55,652 nt of DNA from Akkermansia sp. (lineage in GTDB: Bacteria > Verrucomicrobiota > Verrucomicrobiia > Verrucomicrobiales > Akkermansiaceae), in the NCBI GenBank assembly GCA_024405455.1, contig JAKSOT010000004.1, positions 1-55,652 on the forward strand, read 5' to 3'. A model generated the notes under the pieces. It made no database searches and was not told the DNA's origin. It saw only the letters and a program-made list of their open reading frames with translations. Made by a program: the position numbers and the translations under genes. Of the stretch, positions 28,570 to 35,670 are shown piece after piece (the first letter of the stretch is position 1; each line of letters starts with the position of its first letter).

Positions 28570-29109
28570 ATGGCGAAGAAACAGGAAGTATCGCGCGGCA
28601 CGCTGTACTATCGGGAAGCAAAAGGCGACCTGATACGGCTGATGCCGGGCTTTTTCGTGAATGCCGATGAGCTACCCACGGAGGAAAAGATGATTCAATG
28701 GATCACGGCGCGCCAACCGGCAGCGACCATGAATCTGATATCAGCGCTGAGCCATCACGGCATCACCACGCAGATACCGGCATACCTGTCGGTGGCGCTT
28801 CCCAGGGGGGTGCGGATGCCCAGGGTGTACGACTATCCGGTCAAGGCATGGGCAACCAAGAGGGAATGGGCGGAAATAGGCGTGGACGAATATCATGGCG
28901 AGTTCGGACCGTACCGCGTCACGTCTCCCGAGCGCACGCTGGTTGATTGTTTCCGCTACCGCCATAAAATCGGGCTGGATGTGTTTATGGAGGCTCTGAC
29001 CATGGCGCGACAGCAAAAGAAGCTGGACACATGGAAGCTGGATGACATTGCCCGCCGCCTTTCCGCAAGCCGCCTCATAACCCCGTACCTGAAGATGGCA
29101 CTCGCATGA
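28570..29109 (+). CDS. AbiEi-family antitoxin, N-terminally short
   Basis: The 179-residue product matches the C-terminal part of AbiEi (type IV toxin-antitoxin antitoxin): GDLIRLMPGFFVNAD, MNLISALSHHGI, and FGPYRVTSPERTLVDCFRYRHKIGLDVFMEAL. AbiEi normally begins with a winged helix-turn-helix that represses its own promoter. Here only the wing remains and the helix-turn-helix is missing. The start at 28570 has a good AAAAGGA site. It overlaps abiEii (ATGA). The pair is probably horizontally acquired. Confidence 0.85.
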   Translation: MAKKQEVSRGTLYYREAKGDLIRLMPGFFVNADELPTEEKMIQWITARQPAATMNLISALSHHGITTQIPAYLSVALPRGVRMPRVYDYPVKAWATKREWAEIGVDEYHGEFGPYRVTSPERTLVDCFRYRHKIGLDVFMEALTMARQQKKLDTWKLDDIARRLSASRLITPYLKMALA

Positions 29110-30002
29110 ACATTCGCCAAACACTCGCCGCGCGCGCCAAGGAAACCGGCTGCTCGTACAAGCAGCTGCTCACGCACTATGCCATGGAGCGCTTCCTGTA
29201 CCGGCTTTCATGTTCGCCGCACGCCGGCTCCTTCTTTCTGAAAGGGGGCATGCTGCTCATGGGGATGGGCACGGCGCCCGCCCGCACCACCATGGACATA
29301 GACCTGCTGGGACGGGTGGATAATTCCCCGGAGAACATCGCCCGCGTGTTTCGTTCCATCCTGCACGCCAAAACGCACGGTTCCGACAACGTGACCTTTG
29401 ACGCAGGCAGTATGCGCACCTCCGAAATCATGAAGGACGCGCTGTATGTCGGCGTTCGCGTGACACTAAACGCGAATGTTGCAGGCGAACCCTGTGTAGT
29501 GTCGGTGGATATCGGATTCAGCGATGAGATATACCCAAAGCCTGTGGAGCTGCAATACCCGCCGACGATACCCGGTCAGCCCACGGCCAAACTGCTCTGT
29601 TACTCGCGGGAATCCATGGTGGCGGAAAAATGGCAGGCCATGGTGGAACTGGGGCGCTTCAATTCCCGCATGAAAGACTTTTACGACCTCTGGTTCCTAA
29701 TGCACCACTACGCATTCAAGAAGGCAAGCCTGCAGGAAGCCATTCGGCAGACCTTCAAGCGCCGCGGGACATCTCCGGAAAAATACGTATCGCTCAGGAA
29801 TGCTGATTTCATCGACTCCCACCAGCCTGAATGGGCGACCTATGTCACCAAGCTCAAATCCGCCACATACATGCGAAAACCCAAGGTCGAGCTTCCGGTC
29901 AAGGATTTCGCAGCGGTTATGGCGGAGATTTTGGAATGGCTCGGTCCAGTCATGGAGCAAAGCTCCTACACCTCATGGAAACCCGGGAGAGGATGGCGTT
30001 AG
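29106..30002 (+). CDS. AbiEii-family nucleotidyltransferase toxin
   Basis: The 298-residue product is a DUF1814/AbiEii nucleotidyltransferase-like toxin. It shows FFLKGGMLLMGMG, the metal-binding region ARTTMDIDLLG and the conserved SRESMVAEKWQAMVELGRFNSRMKDFYDLW. AbiE systems give abortive phage defence or plasmid-like stabilisation by inhibiting growth. It overlaps the antitoxin stop by 4 nt and ends 3 nt before the convergent LysE gene. Confidence 0.9.
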   Translation: MNIRQTLAARAKETGCSYKQLLTHYAMERFLYRLSCSPHAGSFFLKGGMLLMGMGTAPARTTMDIDLLGRVDNSPENIARVFRSILHAKTHGSDNVTFDAGSMRTSEIMKDALYVGVRVTLNANVAGEPCVVSVDIGFSDEIYPKPVELQYPPTIPGQPTAKLLCYSRESMVAEKWQAMVELGRFNSRMKDFYDLWFLMHHYAFKKASLQEAIRQTFKRRGTSPEKYVSLRNADFIDSHQPEWATYVTKLKSATYMRKPKVELPVKDFAAVMAEILEWLGPVMEQSSYTSWKPGRGWR

Positions 30003-30005
30003 CCC

Positions 30006-30626
30006 TCACTCCACGATGATGAGGATGGCGAAAATGGCGAGGAGGACGGCGAAGGTGGCGTCGATGGCGGGAGCGTGGCGGAGGTAGAAGGCGCGGATGG
30101 GCTGGCGCTGGAGGAGCCAGCTCCAGAGCATCCATCCGAACTGGCTGGCGAGGATGAGGCCGACGGCGAGCGCGGGGGTGAACCAGGGGATGGCATCGCC
30201 GTAGATGCCGATGGGGCCGAGGCTGAGCCCGCTGATGAAGAGCAGGCATTTCACGTTGAGGACGTTGCAGAGGAAGCCCTGCAGGAAGAGCGCGCCCTTG
30301 CCGGGCTTGACCTGCGGGGAGGAATCAATCTCCACGGCGCCGAACTTGCGTGGGAAGATTTTCCAGGCGAGGTAGAGGAGCCAGAGCGCGGCGGCCACGA
30401 GCAGCCACCTGCTCCACGGCTGGTCCATGATTTGCGTGCCCACGGTGCACACCAGCGCGGTCTGGATGGCGAATCCAGCGGTGATGCCGGTGACCACCAT
30501 GCACGCGGAGCGGAAGCTGCGCGACATCGCCGTGTACACCACCAGGAACAAATCCGGCCCGGGGCTCAGCTGTGAAAGCACCAGCAGGGCGCACACGGAG
30601 AGGATGGTGAGCGCGGCCTCGATCAT
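30006..30626 (-). CDS. LysE/RhtB-family amino-acid exporter
   Basis: The 206-residue product has six hydrophobic segments and the LysE-family signature near the N-terminus, LVLSQLSPGPDLFLVVYTAMSRSFRSA. GFLCNVLNVKCLLFISGL, a typical mid-protein block, follows. It probably exports an amino acid; the substrate is not evident. Its start overlaps the stop of the upstream HD-domain gene (ATGA), so the two are coupled. Confidence 0.88.
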   Translation of the reverse strand: MIEAALTILSVCALLVLSQLSPGPDLFLVVYTAMSRSFRSACMVVTGITAGFAIQTALVCTVGTQIMDQPWSRWLLVAAALWLLYLAWKIFPRKFGAVEIDSSPQVKPGKGALFLQGFLCNVLNVKCLLFISGLSLGPIGIYGDAIPWFTPALAVGLILASQFGWMLWSWLLQRQPIRAFYLRHAPAIDATFAVLLAIFAILIIVE

Positions 30627-31651
30627 GCCTGCTCACAGGGCGGCAGCGGCCGCACCACATTGGTGGGCAGCGGCGGCTTTTTCTGCAGGATGCCCTTGCC
30701 GATTTCCGGCTGGGTGGCGTACGCCTGCGCGAACATCTCCATCTTGGCGTCCATGTCGTCCGCGTGGTGCAGGATGAGCGCCTCCGGGGTCTTGGGCATC
30801 ACGGGGGAGCCGTACTCCAGCAAGCCGTGGTGGGAAGCAACCAGGTGCAGCAGGTGCAGGCGCACCTGTTCGGAGGCGGGGCATAAATCCTTCCACTGCT
30901 CCTTGCGCTCGTCGGTGTAGATGCGCGCCCAGAGCTTGTTGATGATTTCAATGCCCATGGTGATGTGGCCGAGCATTTCGCCGCTCTCCACATAGGGCAT
31001 CACAAAGCTGTGCTCCTCAAAGCAGTTCTCCCACATCTTGCCGCAATCGTGGAACAGCGCGCCCGCCAGCAGCAGGTCGCGGTTCAGCTGAGGGTACGCG
31101 CCGCACAGGGCATCCGCGTTGCGCATCACGCCCGCCGTGTGCTCCACCAGGCCGCCGCGCCGCGCGTGGTGAAACCCGCGGGCCGCGCCGGAGCGACGAA
31201 AACGCGCTTCAAAGGTCTCCAGCAGCGCGCGGCAGAGCATGTTCAAGCGCGGGTCGCGTATGCCCTCCGCCATCTCGGTGATCTGCGCCCAGTCGTTCTC
31301 CTGGCGCTCATGCAGCTGCGGGCTGCCGGAGAGCATGGCCTCCTCCTCGTCCGGGGTGAGCGGGCGCACGTCCAGGTCTGCGGCATCCATGCCGTACTGG
31401 TTCATCTGCCAGTTGCCGGTGACGGCCACGGCGGTGTTGGGCTGGAGCGGGGCGAAGGAGCCGTGCCACGGCGCGTTGTCCCACACCTTGATGGACATGC
31501 TGCCGTCGGCGTCCGCCAGCACGATTTCCAGGTAGGGCTTGCCCTGCTTGGTGGTGCGGGTGTTGTTCTGGGCCACCTGTGCGAAGACGGTGCCCTGCAC
31601 GGTCTCCTTGGCGGCCTCCGCGGTCAATTGGGTGAGGCTGTCGAACTTCAT
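30623..31651 (-). CDS. OB-fold plus HD-domain nuclease (YhaM-like)
   Basis: The 342-residue product joins an N-terminal OB-fold (about 15-100: KETVQGTVFAQV ... LEIVLADADGSMSIKVWD) to an HD domain. The metal-binding HD motif is FHDCGK (His201-Asp202), with His171 in GLVEHT upstream and LVASHHGLLEYGSP after it. This layout is that of YhaM, a 3'-5' exoribonuclease. The start MKFDSLTQL at 31651 is chosen; the frame runs on into the secG tail. It is followed by the coupled LysE gene. Confidence 0.83.
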   Translation of the reverse strand: MKFDSLTQLTAEAAKETVQGTVFAQVAQNNTRTTKQGKPYLEIVLADADGSMSIKVWDNAPWHGSFAPLQPNTAVAVTGNWQMNQYGMDAADLDVRPLTPDEEEAMLSGSPQLHERQENDWAQITEMAEGIRDPRLNMLCRALLETFEARFRRSGAARGFHHARRGGLVEHTAGVMRNADALCGAYPQLNRDLLLAGALFHDCGKMWENCFEEHSFVMPYVESGEMLGHITMGIEIINKLWARIYTDERKEQWKDLCPASEQVRLHLLHLVASHHGLLEYGSPVMPKTPEALILHHADDMDAKMEMFAQAYATQPEIGKGILQKKPPLPTNVVRPLPPCEQA

Positions 31652-31688
31652 GGCTGGTTGGGGTTGGGAAAGGGTGTATGCGGGAGCA

Positions 31689-32234
31689 TCAAGACTCCGC
31701 GGGAGCGGGAGCCGGGGTTTCCGCGGGAGCGGGCTGCTCAGCGGCAGGCGCGGGAGTCTCAACAGCGGGAGCGGGGGTCTCGGTGGCGGGTGCCGCAGGC
31801 TGCTCGGCCGCGGGGGCGGGGGTCACCAGGTTCTCCAGGTTGTCCTGCGCGGGGGTGGCAGGGGTTTGCTCTGCCGCGGGGGCGGGGGTCTGCTCCTTTT
31901 GGGCGTCCTCCTGCTTGGGCTGCTGGGCTTGCTGCACCTCCGTGGTGGCGGCGGGCACGGCCTGGGTGCCCAGCTGGGACTTCTGCAGCTGGAAGCGGTG
32001 GTTCATCAGCAGGGTGAGCGCGAAGCACAGCACCATGAACAGCGTGCCGAAGAGCACCGTGCCCTTCTTGAGCACATCCGTGGTCTGCGCGCCGAACGCC
32101 TGGTCGGTCATCTGCGCGCCGAACGCGGCGCCGAGGCCTTCCTGCTTGGGGCGCTGCATGAGCACCACGAGCAGCAGCAGGGCGCAGACGATGAGAAGAA
32201 TGGCAAAGACAATGTAGATGGCGGCGTTAAGCAT
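31689..32234 (-). CDS. secG: SecG with long Pro/Ala-rich tail
   Basis: SecG is a small subunit of the Sec translocon. Residues 1-80 are typical: two TM segments, and between them the loop MQRPKQEGLGAAFGAQMTDQAFGAQTTDVLKKGT. From about residue 90 the 181-residue product carries a long tail of repeated PAPAAEQ/ETPAPA units, making it about twice the normal length. The tail is compositionally simple and its DNA is repetitive, so slippage or assembly error in this stretch is possible. Confidence 0.9.
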   Translation of the reverse strand: MLNAAIYIVFAILLIVCALLLLVVLMQRPKQEGLGAAFGAQMTDQAFGAQTTDVLKKGTVLFGTLFMVLCFALTLLMNHRFQLQKSQLGTQAVPAATTEVQQAQQPKQEDAQKEQTPAPAAEQTPATPAQDNLENLVTPAPAAEQPAAPATETPAPAVETPAPAAEQPAPAETPAPAPAES

Positions 32235-32272
32235 GGCTGGATTTTATCTGATGGTTGGGGGTTTGTAAAGGC

Positions 32273-32611
32273 TCAGGCGATGATTTCGTTTTTCTCGTTG
32301 CAGATGATGCGCTGCGGCGTGATGGGCTTGTCGTCCAGGGCGAAGCTCATGATGATGACGCGCTCGCCGGCCTTGACGAGATGCGCGGCGGCGCCGTTGA
32401 CGATGATCTGGCCGGTCTTGGGCGGCCCCACCAGCACATAGGTTTCGAAGCGGTTGCCCGTGGCCACGGAGGCCACCAGCACCTTTTCCCCGGGCCACAG
32501 CCCGGCCGCTTCCACCAAATCCTGGGGGATCTCGATGCTTCCCTCGTACTCCACATCGCCACGGGTCACCATGGCGCGGTGTATCTTCGATTTAAGCTGA
32601 CAGACCAACAT
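32273..32611 (-). CDS. panD: Aspartate 1-decarboxylase
   Basis: PanD makes beta-alanine from aspartate for pantothenate and CoA synthesis. The 112-residue product starts MLVCQLKSKIHRAMVTRGDV and has the self-cleavage site YEGS with Gly24-Ser25, where Ser25 becomes the pyruvoyl group. The catalytic/structural blocks GNRFETYVL and NGAAAHLVKAGERVIIMSF follow. It is slightly shorter than the E. coli enzyme (126). The start at 32611 is set by the family N-terminus. Confidence 0.95.
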   Translation of the reverse strand: MLVCQLKSKIHRAMVTRGDVEYEGSIEIPQDLVEAAGLWPGEKVLVASVATGNRFETYVLVGPPKTGQIIVNGAAAHLVKAGERVIIMSFALDDKPITPQRIICNEKNEIIA

Positions 32612-32711
32612 GATTCGATAACGACGGGCGGGTATCAAACCACTTTTCCCGCCAAAGGTCAAGCCTAATCCGCGCGTGCGGGTGGAAATAATTTGGACGC
32701 ATGAGATGCGT

Positions 32712-32747
32712 AATTAGGATTAGGATTAGGATTAAGATTAGGATTAG
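32712..32747. repeat. GATTAG hexamer tandem repeat
   Basis: Six units: AATTAG, GATTAG, GATTAG, GATTAA, GATTAG, GATTAG. It overlaps the last codons of nth by a few bases at its right end and fills the spacer toward panD. It is period 6, unlike the period-7 tracts elsewhere. Confidence 0.9.
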
Positions 32748-33367
32748 GAACGCGCCGCCAGCTGCGCGCATATCGGGCATGCGGGGTTGCAGCCGCGGGC
32801 GGGGCAGCGGGTGCGGCCCCAGAGGACAAACTGGATGTGCACCCTGCCCCACGAGTCCACGGGAAAGGCCTTTTTGAGGTCGGCCTCCACCCTCTCCACG
32901 GTGGAGCCGCGGGAAAGGCGCCAGCGGCGCGCGAGGCGGAAAATGTGGGTGTCCACGGGGAACGCGGGGTGTCCGAACGCCTGGTTCATCACCACGGATG
33001 CGGTCTTGTGGCCCACGCCGGGCAGGGCCTCCAGCTCCTCAAAGGAGGACGGCACGGTGCCGCCGTGGCGCTCCAGCAGCAGGCGGGAGGTCTCCACAAT
33101 GCGGCGCGCCTTGGTTTCCGTGAGTCCGCAAGTGGCGATGTAGCGGCGCACCTTCCGCCAGCCGAGCTCCACCATGGTCTGCGGGTTGGGCGCAGCGGCA
33201 AACAGCGCGGGCGTCACCATGTTCACGCGCGCATCCGTACACTGTGCGGAAAGCATCACCGCCACCAGCAGCGTGTAGGCATCGCTGTGGTGGAGCGGCA
33301 CCTCCGGGTGCGGGAACGCGCGGTTGAATTCCGCCGCCACCAGCGCTGCACGCTCGGCACGGGTCAT
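32744..33367 (-). CDS. nth: Endonuclease III
   Basis: Nth removes oxidised pyrimidines and cleaves abasic sites. The 207-residue product has the helix-hairpin-helix LPGVGHKTASVVMNQAF with catalytic Lys121 and the following VDTHIFRLARR with Asp139. The C-terminal cluster loop reads CPARGCNPACPIC (Cys188, 193, 197, 200), a C-x4-C-x3-C-x2-C spacing. The standard spacing is C-x6-C-x2-C-x5-C, and no Cys follows. Whether it binds a [4Fe-4S] cluster is unclear. The small lipoprotein gene lies 27 nt upstream. Confidence 0.93.
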   Translation of the reverse strand: MTRAERAALVAAEFNRAFPHPEVPLHHSDAYTLLVAVMLSAQCTDARVNMVTPALFAAAPNPQTMVELGWRKVRRYIATCGLTETKARRIVETSRLLLERHGGTVPSSFEELEALPGVGHKTASVVMNQAFGHPAFPVDTHIFRLARRWRLSRGSTVERVEADLKKAFPVDSWGRVHIQFVLWGRTRCPARGCNPACPICAQLAARS

Positions 33368-33394
33368 GGTTGCACGCGGTGTGTTGCGGGATGC

Positions 33395-33613
33395 CTATCG
33401 GCGCTCGGAGAGGCCACTGAGCGGGCCGAGCGCGGCATCGCCCTCCTGCTTGGTGGGATTGCTCCAGGGCTTGAGTCCCTCACTGGAGCCGCGGGGAGCC
33501 ACCACGGTGCGGTTGTGGTTGCTGGCGGGCACGGCGGGCATGGCTTGATGGCAAGAGGCGAGCGCGAGGGCTGTGAGCATGCACAGGGAAAGGAGCTTGG
33601 CGGTGGTGTTCAT
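33395..33613 (-). CDS. Small putative lipoprotein
   Basis: The 72-residue product has a lipoprotein signal peptide with lipobox LASC (Cys21), then a short Pro/Ser/Asn-rich chain with no recognised domain. It lies between the terminator of the coiled-coil gene and nth, 27 nt before nth. Function unknown. Confidence 0.6.
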   Translation of the reverse strand: MNTTAKLLSLCMLTALALASCHQAMPAVPASNHNRTVVAPRGSSEGLKPWSNPTKQEGDAALGPLSGLSERR

Positions 33614-33647
33614 CTTGGCGGTGTTTTTCGGTGTTGCGGTGTTTTGG

Positions 33648-33682
33648 AAAAAAGGCCGCCTGCCCTTTTGCAGGCAGGCGGC
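33648..33682 (-). terminator. Terminator of the coiled-coil gene pair
   Basis: A perfect 10-bp stem GCCGCCTGCC/GGCAGGCGGC (33655-33664 with 33673-33682) is followed on the minus strand by CTTTTTT. It lies 36 nt beyond the stop of the gene at 33719. Confidence 0.8.
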
Positions 33683-33718
33683 GGATGGGGAAAAAATCCT
33701 TGCGCGCTGCGCAGCGTG

Positions 33719-34621
33719 TTAGCGGCCGAGCGGCTTCAGGCGGAAGACCGTGTCGCCCACGCGCGGGTGGTTCACGGTGGCGGGGTTGGTCAAGTGCGGC
33801 ACCTCGCAATCGGAGTACTGCGCCACCACCAGGCCGTCGTCGATGCTCATGATCTTCAGGTTCGCCACGGACTGCGCGCCGCGCTTCACCACGAGGGTCT
33901 TGTCGTCGCCGGCCACCAGGCCGCTGTCGTTGCCCACGAAGAAGGTGACGTAGTTCCAGCGGCGGTCAACGGCCACAATGGGGAACTCGTCGTTGTTCTT
34001 GCTGTAGTCGTTGAAGAAGTTGGTGTTCACGCGGGTGGCGCGGGCCAGCTCGTCCTTCTCGCCGGCGAGCTTGACGGCTGCGGCCTTGTGGGCGGCGATG
34101 GCGTCCTTGAGCTGCTGGTCCAGGTCCTTCTTGCGGGCCTGCTGGCGAGCCACGAACTCACGGATGCTCTCCAGCACCTCGGAGCACGCCTGGTCGGCGG
34201 AGATGTCCGGGATGCCTGCGGATTCCAAATCCTTGAGGGATTCCTTGATGGAGGCGATGAGGGCCTCCACGCTGGCGTGCTGGGCGTCCACGCTGGCCTG
34301 CACGTCCGCCAGCTCCTTCTTGTGGGTGTTCAGGAGGGTCTCGGCGTCATCGCGCTGGTTGTGGTGGTCGTTCATCACGTTCTGGGCGCTCTCTGTGGCC
34401 TTGATGGCGGCGGCGCGCTCCTCGGAGATGCGGGCGGCCTCAGCCTCCAGCTCGGAGTTCACCTTGCGCAGGCCCTGCGCGTCAACATCTGCCACCTGCT
34501 GGCCGCCACCGTGCGTGGCAATCAAGAGGTCCATCACCTTGTCCTGGTCGCAGGAGTAGTAGATGGCTGCTCCACCGAAGAGCAGGATGACGAGCGTGAG
34601 TATCAACTGGTAAAGTTTCAT
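33719..34621 (-). CDS. Membrane-anchored coiled-coil protein
   Basis: The 300-residue product has an N-terminal TM segment (about 5-22), then a long charged helical region predicted as coiled coil (about 50-215). The C-terminal beta-rich module contains VDRRWNYVTFFVGNDSGLVAG, VVKRGAQ and RVGDTVFRL. The same module ends the proteins at 34646-35479 and 6589-7302. It follows the 34646 gene by 24 nt in an apparent two-gene operon. Not assigned to a named family; an envelope structural or sensing role is an inference. Confidence 0.75.
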   Translation of the reverse strand: MKLYQLILTLVILLFGGAAIYYSCDQDKVMDLLIATHGGGQQVADVDAQGLRKVNSELEAEAARISEERAAAIKATESAQNVMNDHHNQRDDAETLLNTHKKELADVQASVDAQHASVEALIASIKESLKDLESAGIPDISADQACSEVLESIREFVARQQARKKDLDQQLKDAIAAHKAAAVKLAGEKDELARATRVNTNFFNDYSKNNDEFPIVAVDRRWNYVTFFVGNDSGLVAGDDKTLVVKRGAQSVANLKIMSIDDGLVVAQYSDCEVPHLTNPATVNHPRVGDTVFRLKPLGR

Positions 34622-34645
34622 ATCAGTATGGGAGAGAGGTTGTTC

Positions 34646-35479
34646 TTACTTGTCTTCGCGGACGGCGTACACGTGGTCACCGGGAAGCACGCGGTCACCC
34701 GGGCGGATGGTGCTGTAGATGATGTCGCAGCTGGAGCGGTTGGATTCCACCAGCGTGACGTCAAGCTCGCAAATCTTGCGGTCGCCGCGCATCACCACCA
34801 GGCGGGAGCCGATGACGATGCCCTTGTCGATGCCGGCGTCAAGGATGACGTAGTCCCACTTGGGATCCGCGGAGATAACCGCGCAGCGCAGCTCTGCGGG
34901 GGAGAGGCGGGCGAGGCGGTCCGCATGGAGGCGCTTGGCGGCGCGTGTGCCGGCGATGGTGCGCGTGCTGGCCTTGCCGAGGGTTTCCGTGATGCTGAGC
35001 TCCTTGGCGACCTCGGCCTCGGTCTTGTCGTTGTGGTTCTTCAGCTCGGCGATGGCCTCGCCGACATCACGCAGGGAGTCGTCGTCCACGTCTTCCAGGC
35101 TGAGCATCTCGCGGGTTTCGCGCTTGAGCTTGTTGAAGTCCTCCTGGAGCTTGTTGTACTCCTCCTTGGCCTGGTCGAGTTCCTCCTGCTTGCGCTGGAT
35201 CTCGGCGGGAAGCGGGGCGTCCTGCTCCTCGATGGCGGTTCGCTCCTGGTCGAAGCGCTCGGTTTCCTGGTTGAAGAAAGCTGTGCGGAGGACGGCGTAC
35301 TGCTTGATGGCCTTGTCGAGGTCGATGTCCTTGCTCTTGCGGATGGCATCGGCAAACCTGTTCTGGACGGTTGCCACTTCACCATCTGCGGGGAGTGTCA
35401 TGGCCTCGTAGTTTTTGTAGAAGATGAAAGTGCCAGCGAGGAAGAGGACTGCTGCGCCTGTATTAATGTATTTCCACAT
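34646..35479 (-). CDS. Membrane-anchored coiled-coil protein
   Basis: The 277-residue product (from the ATG at 35479) has a TM segment at about 7-22 and a long coiled-coil region (about 35-160, e.g. RKQEELDQAKEEYNKLQEDF). The C-terminal module contains ISADPKWDYVILDAGIDKGIVIG, VVMRGDRK and VLPGDHVYAV. It is first of the pair with 33719-34621. An in-frame GTG at 35506 lies 7 nt after a TGG-TATAGA extended -10 box (35514-35519), so a leaderless start nine codons upstream is possible. Confidence 0.75.
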   Translation of the reverse strand: MWKYINTGAAVLFLAGTFIFYKNYEAMTLPADGEVATVQNRFADAIRKSKDIDLDKAIKQYAVLRTAFFNQETERFDQERTAIEEQDAPLPAEIQRKQEELDQAKEEYNKLQEDFNKLKRETREMLSLEDVDDDSLRDVGEAIAELKNHNDKTEAEVAKELSITETLGKASTRTIAGTRAAKRLHADRLARLSPAELRCAVISADPKWDYVILDAGIDKGIVIGSRLVVMRGDRKICELDVTLVESNRSSCDIIYSTIRPGDRVLPGDHVYAVREDK

Positions 35480-35603
35480 GGTATAAGCTGATTTGCGGCT
35501 GTTCACTAGTTAATCTATACCAGTTGGGCTCCCTTTGCAATCAAAAAAAGCGGTTCCCTGCAATTTTTTTGCAAATTTCCGCGGATTGTGCGCGGGCGGG
35601 CGT

Positions 35604-35639
35604 AAAAAAGGACCGCCCCCGGCGTGCGGGAGCGGTCCT
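35604..35639 (-). terminator. Terminator of pnp
   Basis: An 8-bp stem AGGACCGC/GCGGTCCT (35609-35616 with 35632-35639) is followed on the minus strand by TTTTTT. It lies about 30 nt beyond the pnp stop. A ten-T run at 35646-35655 on the plus side would let it work in both directions. Confidence 0.8.
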
Positions 35640-35670
35640 GCGTGATTTTTTTTTTGCGGATGCGCCTGGC

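Noticed and set aside
32712-32747. Telomere-like repeat
   Set aside because: The array is internal, short and flanked by ordinary genes; nothing suggests a chromosome end.
32592-32852. A short frame with a run of alternating Leu and Ile
   Set aside because: The run is simply the translation of the GATTAG repeat and the frame overlaps nth out of register.
32837-35491. An 884-codon open frame on the plus strand
   Set aside because: It runs antisense through nth, the lipoprotein gene and both coiled-coil genes, all better supported on the minus strand.
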